Shown: positions 1-5,052 of the stretch, piece after piece
Layout of the letters: the number at the start of each line of letters is the position of its first letter
Numbering within the stretch: position 1 is the stretch's first letter
Source of the DNA: CAYLWN01 sp964387625
GTDB lineage: Bacteria; Patescibacteriota; Microgenomatia; UBA10105
Assembly: GCA_964387625.1 (NCBI GenBank)
Contig: CAYLWN010000050.1
Span: 1 to 5,052, forward strand
Direction: 5' to 3'
DNA: 5,052 bases
Made by a program: the position numbers and the translations under genes
Notes under the pieces: generated by a model
Databases searched by the model: none
Seen by the model: only the letters and a program-made list of their open reading frames with translations
What the model was told of the DNA's origin: nothing

Positions 1-1
1 A

Positions 2-247
2 TTAGACGGATATAGATTTAAGACAATTAAGTCCTCCTATTTTTTCAGTTATTTACTGATTCCGGTAATGATCACGCGTTGGATGAAGAAATTATTTAAC
101 AAAAAAGATTATGGTTCGGATTTTTCAATTAATAATCCTATGATAAATTTCATAGCCAAATTATTTAATCGGATGGAACAATTTATTATTTCACATACAA
201 GTATACCTTTTGGTACATCGATAATTGTGTTAGCAAAGAAAAGATAA
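2..247 (+). CDS. SAM-dependent methyltransferase, class I (C-terminal end only)
   Basis: The reading frame is open from base 2 and ends at TAA 245-247, giving the last 81 residues of a protein that starts outside the window. What is seen: a GYRF-type strand followed by a segment with SYFFSYLLIP, a basic stretch (TRWMKKLFNKK), an acidic and polar GSDFSINNP linker, a helix with the pattern NRMEQFII, and the ending IPFGTSIIVLAKKR. This succession (a 'YfN.lLfP' stretch, a linker, a helix with a conserved Glu, then 'lPfGtSl...ArK') is the usual C-terminus of Rossmann-fold methyltransferases of the Methyltransf_11/23 group. The SAM-binding GxGxG motif would be upstream and is not visible, so the substrate cannot be told. 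Such enzymes are common in glycan and glycolipid loci, which fits the glycosyltransferases that follow. It converges on the 454-1881 gene. The assignment rests on the C-terminal pattern alone. Confidence 0.8.
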   Translation, partial: LDGYRFKTIKSSYFFSYLLIPVMITRWMKKLFNKKDYGSDFSINNPMINFIAKLFNRMEQFIISHTSIPFGTSIIVLAKKR

Positions 248-318
248 ATTTATTGTTTATTTCTTCCTACTTTCTTGCTTGTCCGATTTAAAGGGTTCGC
301 AGATAAAATTTTTAGCAG

Positions 319-339
319 ATTCTGAAAATCGTTCGGGAT
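319..339. repeat. Degenerate hairpin repeat (ATTCTGAA / TTCGGGAT arms)
   Basis: The arm ATTCTGAA (319-326) can pair with TTCGGGAT (332-339) through eight base pairs, two of them T-G wobbles, around a five-base loop. With its flanks (AG before, GA after) it resembles the dispersed bacterial repeat that reads roughly 'AGATcCTGAAacgaGTTCaGGATGA', in a decayed form. That resemblance is from memory of such repeats, not from a search. No T-run follows on either strand, so it is a poor terminator. Confidence 0.45.
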
Positions 340-414
340 GAAACATTGCATTGTTAAATAAAGTCATCGGCCCTCACTTGGTTCAGAACTGAAAAATTTC
401 ATCATGCAAACGCT

Positions 415-449
415 TTATTCGTTATTCTTTAATCATTATTCATTATTCT
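415..449. repeat. Tandem heptanucleotide array, 5 units, consensus TTATTCN
   Basis: Five back-to-back 7-bp units start at 415, 422, 429, 436 and 443. Four match TTATTC in the first six bases and the middle one (429-435) has TTAATC; the seventh base varies (G, T, A, A, T). The array is exactly 35 bp and ends four bases before the stop codon of the 454-1881 gene. The 7-bp period and five-unit length match those of the 2283-2317 array, although the unit sequence differs. It resembles in form the short tandemly repeated heptamers (STRR) known in cyanobacteria. Confidence 0.85.
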
Positions 450-453
450 GTGA

Positions 454-1881
454 CTAGAAAGGTTGCGGGAGAGATGGGTAGATGAGTTTGAGGTTGATGA
501 CGGTGTAAATATTAATTGCAATAAATATTGCAAACAGAGCAAATAATACAATTTTTCTTAATTTGAGATTGGCCTGCCTGCCGGCGAGGCAGGGAATTAT
601 CCATAATGCTATAGCTACGGCTAAAATCATTCCCAAAATTTTTCCCCAATCCAAGGCAAGATTATCCGTAATCAGCATAATAAAGCGGATTGATGAAGCA
701 GCTAAGACTACGTAAAAGAAAATAAATTTAAATATTTCAGGTTGATTAAATAATTCAACTAAGCTTAAAGCTAAAATAATTGCCAGAAATGGATAAACAG
801 GAAACCAGTGCCAGCCAAACCAAGTTTGACCGCCGACCACCAGACACATTTGTAGAATAAAAAGATAGGGATAGATAAAAAGTGATTCAGATGTCATTCC
901 CACGAAAGTGGGAATCTTGTTCTCGAATTTAAGATTCCCGTTTACACGGGAATGACTATTTTTAATAAACAACCAAAAAGGTGAGGAAAGTAACAAAATC
1001 CATCCTGCTAGCATGCCCCCATCTAAAAATATGGCTTCTTTGTGGCCAATCACCGGAAAACGGAATAAAGAAACAATGGTTTCCGGAACACCAAGTCTCA
1101 TGGCATTGTAATATTCATTATTTAAACTCAAATATAAATTCCAATCATAAATATAACCCATGATAGGATGAATAATTCCAAAAAAGCCGGTAATTATAGA
1201 AATAATAAAAATATTTTTCCATTGTTTTTGATTAAATAAAATAATCAAAATAGCCAGAGGTAGAGCAAGTCCGGTATTTTTAGTAAATAATGTGAGTCCA
1301 CATCCCAAACCTACTAAATATGGCATGAAAGATTTATCTTTGAATCGATATAAAGACCACAATGTAAATAAAGACAAAGGAATTAATAAATTTTCAATCA
1401 ATGACAATCTATTAGCCATAACTATCGTAGGGATTGTGGCGTATAAAAGAGATGATATGATTCCCACTTTTTTTCCAAAAATTTGTTTAGCCAGTAGTCC
1501 TAAGAAAATTATCGATAATAAATTGAGGAAAATAGGTACCTGACGGATTAGAGACAATCTAACCTCTCCAAATTGAGTTATGCCATTAAGCAAAGCCCAA
1601 CCTCCAACCAAGAGAGGATAAAGCGGTGGTTTTTCATTCCAAGGGGAAACCAGATTAAAATTTACCCCCCAATATTTAACCGGAGTTTTGGTTTTGTAAG
1701 AATAAAAATCAGCCCAAGAAGTGGGAATTCCTGTTTGGATCAAACTCATACCAGCCCAGGGATACATAAATTCATCCCGGGTTTCTCCAAATGGAGGTAA
1801 TTTATCATAATCAATTAAACGCAGGCTAAGTCCAAATAAGGCAATAAAAAGCAAAATAATTATAAAAAGTTTATTTTTCAC
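454..1881 (-). CDS. GT-C glycosyltransferase, ArnT/PMT_2-like (family 39 type)
   Basis: A 475-residue polytopic inner-membrane protein with about 11 hydrophobic segments. It probably transfers a sugar from a polyprenyl-phosphate donor to an acceptor on the outer face of the membrane. What is seen: TM1 at about 5-22; then a long first external loop opening with GETRDE, whose D36-E37 sits where GT-C enzymes have their catalytic acidic residues; EKPPLYPLL at 83-91, the KPPL motif of ArnT/PMT_2 proteins; NRLSLIEN at 157-164; FTKNTG at 199-204; and a late GWHWFPVYPF at 356-365. The start is GTG (1881-1879), one base after the TAA of the upstream paralogue 1883-3271, with no Shine-Dalgarno sequence, so translational coupling is likely. 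The ATG two bases upstream runs straight into TGA and cannot be used. Two repeat-derived stretches are read in frame: residues 309-330 and about 431-436. The frame is intact and the motifs are kept, so I call it functional. Sugar and acceptor are unknown. Confidence 0.87.
   Translation of the reverse strand: MKNKLFIIILLFIALFGLSLRLIDYDKLPPFGETRDEFMYPWAGMSLIQTGIPTSWADFYSYKTKTPVKYWGVNFNLVSPWNEKPPLYPLLVGGWALLNGITQFGEVRLSLIRQVPIFLNLLSIIFLGLLAKQIFGKKVGIISSLLYATIPTIVMANRLSLIENLLIPLSLFTLWSLYRFKDKSFMPYLVGLGCGLTLFTKNTGLALPLAILIILFNQKQWKNIFIISIITGFFGIIHPIMGYIYDWNLYLSLNNEYYNAMRLGVPETIVSLFRFPVIGHKEAIFLDGGMLAGWILLLSSPFWLFIKNSHSRVNGNLKFENKIPTFVGMTSESLFIYPYLFILQMCLVVGGQTWFGWHWFPVYPFLAIILALSLVELFNQPEIFKFIFFYVVLAASSIRFIMLITDNLALDWGKILGMILAVAIALWIIPCLAGRQANLKLRKIVLFALFAIFIAINIYTVINLKLIYPSLPQPF
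573..593. repeat. GC-rich palindromic repeat, in frame inside the 454-1881 gene
   Basis: The arms CCTGCCT (573-579) and AGGCAGG (587-593) are perfect inverted copies around a GCCGGCG centre. This patch is almost pure G+C in a strongly AT-rich gene, so it stands out at once. On the coding strand it is translated as part of PCLAGRQAN (residues 430-438), close to the CLPAGRQAG peptide that I recall as a recurrent translated repeat in Patescibacteria proteins. It falls between the last two membrane segments, just before the basic LKLRK, a predicted cytoplasmic loop where a few extra residues would do little harm. Confidence 0.8.
893..956. repeat. 64-bp double-hairpin palindromic repeat (REP/BIME-like), in frame
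   Basis: The element starts with GTCATTCCC (893-901) and ends with its reverse complement GGGAATGAC (948-956). Inside are two hairpins: ATTCCCAC/GTGGGAAT (896-903 and 908-915, loop GAAA) and ATTCCCGT/ACGGGAAT (934-941 and 946-953, loop TTAC). GGGAATCTT (910-918) also pairs with AAGATTCCC (931-939), so the whole can fold as one long palindrome or as two stems. It lies inside the 454-1881 gene and is read without a stop as residues 309-330, including IPTFVGMT. This is a variant of the IPAFAGMT peptide known from translated copies of the widespread 'GTCATTCCCGCGAAAGCGGGAATC' type of bacterial repeat. Confidence 0.9.
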
Positions 1882-1882
1882 A

Positions 1883-3271
1883 TTACTGATAAATATTTTT
1901 TAAGTTAAACACAGTCAAAATATTGACTATCAAATATAAACAGAAAAACAACCTTAAAAACAGTTTTTGATACTTAAAATTAGGCTTTATAAAAATAGCA
2001 ATAAATATTAGCAATAAAGCAAAGAAAGGATATTGCCAATATTTTTGAAAACCATCAGGTAAAGCCAAAAAAATAAACTGAATTACAGATGAGCCAAGGG
2101 AAATGCCTAAAATTAATGATGTAAATAAATTGGAATTAAGAGTTAAATCATATAAAACTTTAGCCAGTAAAATTACCCCAAATGGTAAAAAGGGAAATGC
2201 ATACCATCCCCAAAATGTGTATGGAGTTGAGCCGCTTTGTCCTAAAGCAAATAAAGTTAAATAAATAAAAGGAAATAGCAATAATAGTTCGGAGTTTGTA
2301 GTTAGTAGTTCATAGTTGTGAGATTTGTCTTTGGAGGAAGATTTAAGCAGCCATAAAGGAGCAGAAAATAATAAAATATAGCCAACCAGGACAGTTGAAT
2401 CCACAAATTGTTTGCTTTTGATGCTGATAGTTAAATTTCTGAAAATACTGACAAAAACTTCCGGTAAACCAGCTAAAGCAGAAGCTTCGCGGAATACCTG
2501 TTGAGATAACCAGAATAAGTTACCATCATATGAATAGGCAAATAATAAGTAAATTACAGAAGCCAGTGCTGCAAATCCTGAAATGATAAAAACATTTTTA
2601 AAACCTCTTTTTATTAAATAAAAAATTCCGGCTGTAATCGCTAGAGAAATCCCAATTTGTTTGGTTAGCAATGCGATAGCTGAGAGCAGTCCAACCAGCC
2701 AAACCGCAGTATAATTTTTAATATTTGCAGATACCAATATTATAAGTGCCAAAAGAACTGTCGGGGTTAAGAAATTTTCCGTTAAAGACATCCGGTTGGC
2801 TAAAACTATAAACGGTGTAGTCGCATAAATTAAAGCAGCCATAAGTCCAATTTGCGGATTAAAGATTTTTTTTGCTAAAATTCCCACAAAAAAAATTGTC
2901 AGGAAGCTTAAAAATAAGGGCAATATCCGAATTAATCTTAAATCTGTTTCATAAAGATCTTGACTGCCCGCCAGTAAAACCGAAGCTCCGCTCAATATAA
3001 AGTATAACGGGGGTTTTTCAACTATAGGTGATTTGATATCCCAATGTATACCAATCCGGTCGATTTGCTCAACATTTTTATATATCGTAAACCAGGACCA
3101 GCTTTTGGGAACCCCTGTTTTTAAAAGAGTTGCTCCGCCCCAAGCGTAGTGCAGTTCATCAGAAGTTTCATAAACTGAAGGGACAGTAGCATAATCAATA
3201 AAACGTAAATATAAACCAAAGACAGAGACGATGATTAACAAAAAATAAAAGGCAGATTTTCCCAGATGCAT
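1883..3271 (-). CDS. GT-C glycosyltransferase, ArnT/PMT_2-like (paralogue of 454-1881)
   Basis: A 462-residue polytopic membrane protein, plainly homologous along its length to the next gene in the operon. Matching landmarks are LRFIDY (22-27), ETSDE with D38-E39 as the likely catalytic acidic pair in the first external loop, VEKPPLY (84-90), NRMSLTEN (159-166), LTKQIG (202-207) and FWGWYAFPFLPF (353-364). By family knowledge it should use a polyprenyl-phosphate sugar as donor and act outside the membrane. The start is ATG 3271-3269, leaving a short N-terminus before TM1 (about 7-24); no Shine-Dalgarno sequence is visible. It is the first gene of a two-gene operon, and its TAA lies one base before the GTG of 454-1881, so the pair looks like a tandem duplication with divergence. 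Residues 319-330 (NYELLTTNSELL) are encoded by a heptanucleotide tandem array, at the loop where the paralogue carries a palindromic repeat. The substrate is not determinable. Confidence 0.87.
   Translation of the reverse strand: MHLGKSAFYFLLIIVSVFGLYLRFIDYATVPSVYETSDELHYAWGGATLLKTGVPKSWSWFTIYKNVEQIDRIGIHWDIKSPIVEKPPLYFILSGASVLLAGSQDLYETDLRLIRILPLFLSFLTIFFVGILAKKIFNPQIGLMAALIYATTPFIVLANRMSLTENFLTPTVLLALIILVSANIKNYTAVWLVGLLSAIALLTKQIGISLAITAGIFYLIKRGFKNVFIISGFAALASVIYLLFAYSYDGNLFWLSQQVFREASALAGLPEVFVSIFRNLTISIKSKQFVDSTVLVGYILLFSAPLWLLKSSSKDKSHNYELLTTNSELLLLFPFIYLTLFALGQSGSTPYTFWGWYAFPFLPFGVILLAKVLYDLTLNSNLFTSLILGISLGSSVIQFIFLALPDGFQKYWQYPFFALLLIFIAIFIKPNFKYQKLFLRLFFCLYLIVNILTVFNLKNIYQ
2283..2317. 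repeat. Tandem heptanucleotide array, 5 units, consensus AACTAYN (- strand), in frame
   Basis: Read on the minus strand from 2317, five 7-bp units each begin with AACT; four continue with A and one with C. On the plus strand every unit ends in AGTT (at 2289, 2296, 2303, 2310 and 2317). The array is 35 bp, and because the period is 7 it passes through all three frames, giving a seven-residue protein period seen as NYELLTT followed by NSELLLL. It lies in a predicted cytoplasmic loop of the 1883-3271 glycosyltransferase and introduces no stop. No other stretch of that gene shows this periodicity. Confidence 0.88.
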
Positions 3272-3325
3272 ATTATTAAATATAATAATAACCGATTTTA
3301 TCGCAAATTGTGTAAAATAGAAAAT
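3272..3325. promoter_or_regulatory. Divergent promoter region between two glycosyltransferase units
   Basis: This 54-bp AT-rich gap serves both the minus-strand operon (start 3271) and the plus-strand gene (start 3326). For the plus strand there is an exact TATAAT at 3281-3286, which would give a leader of about 30 bases, and a TAAAAT at 3313-3318, which would give a leaderless or nearly leaderless transcript; neither has a good -35 at the right distance. For the minus strand, TTTACA (3318-3313 read in reverse) lies upstream of a TATTAT (reverse of 3292-3297 region to 3287) at longer than ideal spacing. An inverted repeat, TATTATT (3271-3277) and AATAATA (3284-3290), spans the start-proximal half and could be an operator or just AT-rich chance. 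The position is certain, the individual boxes are not. Confidence 0.4.
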
Positions 3326-4831
3326 ATGAGAAGAAAGATTTGGTTATCACTGATAGCTATAATGCTTTTAGGATTTGCCATCAGAATTTATAAAATAACT
3401 GAGAGTCCAGGAGGATTATATATTGATGAAACTTCAATTGGTTATAATGCTTATTCATTGACCCAAACCGGTAAAGACGAACATGGAGTACAATGGCCAT
3501 TATTTTTTGAAGCATTTGGTGAGTGGAAGTTGCCTGTTTATATTTATTCAGTTTATTTAACTCAATTAGTCATTGGTCCCACAGATTTATCAGTCAGACT
3601 TCCTGCAGTTATTTACGGATCTTTGTCAGTATTATTTATTGGATTACTCGTTAGTGAAATGTTTATCAAAGACAAAAGAAAAGAATGGTTAGGCATATTT
3701 AGTGTATTATTACTGGCTATTTCTCCTTGGCATTTTCAATTTACCCATTCCGGATTTGAAGCTAGCGCTGCAGTATTTTTTCTGGTTTTAGGTTTGTGGT
3801 TATTTTTCAAAGCTAAAAACTTACATTCAGGAAAATGGTTAATTTTATCAATCATCAGTTTAGTTTTTACTTTATATTCTTATAATAGTTCCAGAATTGT
3901 AGTTCCAGTTATAGGGTTTATATTGTTTATATTTTATTTTCGAGAATTCAATTGGAAAGCATGGGTTGCTGGTATATTATTCGGTTTGATTATTTGTATC
4001 CCTTTTTTAAAATTTGCCTTAAGTCCGTCAGGTATGGTCAGAGCTCAAATGGTCAGTATTTTTTATCAACCTTATATTTACGATCCTTGGAAGATTTTCT
4101 TATCTAATTATTGGATAAATATATCTCCCAAAACATTATTTATTTCAGGTGATCCAACTATTGCTCATTTGACACCTTTTAGAATGAGTTTAGTTTATCC
4201 ATTTCAAGCGATATTTTTACTGGTTGGATTATTTTGGTGTTTTTGGAAAATAACCAAAGAAAAAATATTGTTGTTAGTTTTATTGCTTATAAGCTTCATT
4301 CCGCCAGCTTTAGCCACCTTAAATCCTCATGCTTTAAGGGGGATTTTTGCAGTATTGCCAATACAAATCATTTCTGCAGTTGGATTGATGAATTTAATTT
4401 GGTTATTTAAAAACAGAATTATTAAATATCTACTATTGGTAATAATTTTATCAGTCTTTTCTTATTCTTTATTTAAATTTTTAGATATTTATCATAATTA
4501 TTATGCGCCCAATGCTTATACTGATTGGCAGGTAGATAAAAAAATCATCTCCAATTATATTTTGGCAAACGGGCAAAAATATAATGCAATTTATTTAAGC
4601 GATGATTACGGTGCGATTGCTTATTGGTGGTATCTGAAATTGGATCCGCAAATGGTTTTAAGAGACAAATCTAATTTGCATATCGGTAAATATTATTTTG
4701 CAGCAGATATAAATAAAACATTGTGGCAACCAAACTCAATTTATATTAATCAGCAGATGACTGATAAAAAATTAATTACCACTATTTATTATCCAAATGA
4801 TCAAATAGCTGCTTATATTTGGGGGAATTAA
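3326..4831 (+). CDS. GT-C glycosyltransferase, PMT_2/family 39 type, with C-terminal extracytoplasmic domain
   Basis: A 501-residue membrane protein from the ATG at 3326. An in-frame ATG at 3266 would add 20 polar residues and overlap the divergent gene's start codon, so I prefer 3326, which puts RRK just before TM1 (about 5-22). What is seen: PGGLYIDETSIGYNAYSL (28-45) with D34-E35 as the likely catalytic acidic pair; GEWKLPVYIY (65-74), the equivalent of the KPPLY motif; SVRLPA (89-94); ISPWHFQFTHSGFEAS (132-147); PHALRGIFAVLP (334-345); about ten membrane segments; then a soluble tail from about 386 to 501 that is probably extracytoplasmic. The layout is that of family 39 dolichyl/polyprenyl-phosphate sugar transferases common in Patescibacteria, and is only distantly like the two minus-strand enzymes. 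No Shine-Dalgarno sequence precedes the start. No repeat insert is visible. Its TAA overlaps the stop of the convergent gene. Sugar and acceptor unknown. Confidence 0.86.
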   Translation: MRRKIWLSLIAIMLLGFAIRIYKITESPGGLYIDETSIGYNAYSLTQTGKDEHGVQWPLFFEAFGEWKLPVYIYSVYLTQLVIGPTDLSVRLPAVIYGSLSVLFIGLLVSEMFIKDKRKEWLGIFSVLLLAISPWHFQFTHSGFEASAAVFFLVLGLWLFFKAKNLHSGKWLILSIISLVFTLYSYNSSRIVVPVIGFILFIFYFREFNWKAWVAGILFGLIICIPFLKFALSPSGMVRAQMVSIFYQPYIYDPWKIFLSNYWINISPKTLFISGDPTIAHLTPFRMSLVYPFQAIFLLVGLFWCFWKITKEKILLLVLLLISFIPPALATLNPHALRGIFAVLPIQIISAVGLMNLIWLFKNRIIKYLLLVIILSVFSYSLFKFLDIYHNYYAPNAYTDWQVDKKIISNYILANGQKYNAIYLSDDYGAIAYWWYLKLDPQMVLRDKSNLHIGKYYFAADINKTLWQPNSIYINQQMTDKKLITTIYYPNDQIAAYIWGN

Positions 4832-5052
4832 ATAATTTTATAAATTAAATACTTCTGATTTGTAAAAACTTGTTTTAGATTTGGATGATTTAAGAAATTG
4901 ATCTTTTTATTTACATCAATTACTAAATAATTGATTTTTACATCTGCTTCTTGTAATGCGCCAACCTCGCCTTTTAAAACTCGGTTGACGATTGCTTCCC
5001 GCGTTCCATAACTTATTCCATGGACCCATAAATGTCCCGCGTAACCCATAAA
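4828..5052 (-). CDS. C-terminal end of a probable polytopic membrane glycosyltransferase-like protein (partial)
   Basis: The frame is open at the window edge (a Phe codon precedes the first Met at 5049) and ends at TAA 4830-4828. The 73-75 visible residues are therefore most likely the tail of a longer protein, not a small gene starting at 5049. What is seen: MGYAGHLWVHGISYGTREAIVNRVLKG as separate blocks (MGYAGHLW, HGISYGTRE, VLKGE), then VKINYLVID and a closing YLIYKII. The pattern 'G..GHlw..G..y..RE....f.G......l....i.YlVi' matches, from memory, the extracytoplasmic C-terminal domain of large multi-spanning GT-C-like membrane proteins in Patescibacteria genomes. No membrane segment falls in the visible part. 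It converges on the 3326-4831 gene and shares four bases with it, with no terminator between. The glycosyltransferase label is an inference from pattern and context; only the 'partial membrane protein tail' reading is reasonably firm. Confidence 0.6.
   Translation of the reverse strand, partial: FMGYAGHLWVHGISYGTREAIVNRVLKGEVGALQEADVKINYLVIDVNKKINFLNHPNLKQVFTNQKYLIYKII

Larger units (their letters stand above)
248..453. other. Intergenic region between convergent genes; repeat remnants, no gene
   Basis: This 206-bp gap separates the stop codons of two convergent genes. I find no open frame with a plausible start and no tRNA or other RNA fold. It holds a GCAGAT direct repeat (299-304 and 315-320), a short wobble-paired hairpin at 319-339, and a tandem heptanucleotide array at 415-449, each described separately. 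Neither strand shows a GC-rich stem followed directly by a T-run, so no classic intrinsic terminator can be called for either gene, although the 319-339 hairpin might slow transcription. The stretch looks like a landing place for repeats rather than a regulatory region. Confidence 0.6.

Noticed and set aside
337..419. Matching short blocks GATGAAA, TTGCAT and AATAAAG with reverse-complement partners TTTCATC, ATGCAA and CTTTATT, suggesting a folded RNA
   Set aside because: The partners occur in interleaved rather than nested order, so they cannot form one ordinary stem. Short A/T-rich matches like these are expected by chance.
893..956. Intrinsic terminator formed by the double hairpin
   Set aside because: It lies inside an open gene and no T-run follows either stem, so it is better read as an inserted repeat.
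981..1800. Three plus-strand open frames (981-1163, 1292-1543, 1573-1800) opposite the 454-1881 gene
   Set aside because: Their translations lack any recognisable domain or membrane pattern, and they lie wholly antisense to a gene with clear family motifs.
2283..2317. CRISPR-like or direct-repeat array
   Set aside because: The units are 7 bp with no spacers, so it is a simple tandem array and not a CRISPR.
3266..3325. N-terminal extension of the plus-strand glycosyltransferase from the ATG at 3266
   Set aside because: It would add 20 polar residues before TM1, overlap the start codon of the divergent gene and leave no room for a promoter. The ATG at 3326 gives a normal short basic N-terminus.
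4828..5049. Independent small 73-residue protein starting at 5049
   Set aside because: The frame stays open to the window edge, and the residues fit the tail of a larger membrane protein with no N-terminal features of their own.

Overview
The window is AT-rich (about one third GC by eye) and densely coded. It uses the standard code, with TGG for Trp and TAA or TAG stops. It carries parts or all of five protein genes, four of them polytopic membrane proteins. Multi-spanning GT-C glycosyltransferases, weak or absent Shine-Dalgarno sequences, and short repeats read through in frame inside genes (translated motifs resembling IPAFAGMT and CLPAGRQAG) together suggest an uncultured Patescibacteria/CPR bacterium, perhaps Microgenomates. 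This placement is an inference from style, not from a marker gene.

Layout, left to right. Bases 2-247 (+) are the 3' end of a SAM-dependent methyltransferase. Bases 248-453 have no gene; they hold a decayed hairpin repeat and a 5 x 7-bp tandem array. Bases 454-1881 and 1883-3271 (both -) are two paralogous ArnT/PMT_2-like glycosyltransferases. They are separated by one base and read as one operon, with 1883-3271 upstream. A short AT-rich divergent promoter region (3272-3325) separates them from a third, more distant GT-C enzyme at 3326-4831 (+). That gene converges on, and overlaps by four bases, the 3' end of a further membrane-protein gene (4828-5052, -) whose start lies outside the window.

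Working together, the genes look like part of a cell-surface glycan locus. GT-C enzymes take sugars from polyprenyl-phosphate donors and transfer them on the outer face of the membrane; methyltransferases of the type at the left edge often sit in such loci. No acceptor or exact sugar can be read from the sequence.

The most notable signal is repeat DNA in the paralogous pair. The 454-1881 gene contains a 64-bp double-hairpin palindrome and a GC-rich palindrome, both read in frame. The 1883-3271 gene contains a five-unit heptanucleotide array, also in frame, at the same predicted cytoplasmic loop as the double hairpin. A second five-unit heptanucleotide array of different sequence lies just beyond the stop codon of 454-1881. 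I see no CRISPR array, transposase, rRNA or tRNA, and no convincing new multi-gene system beyond this repeat-into-protein pattern.
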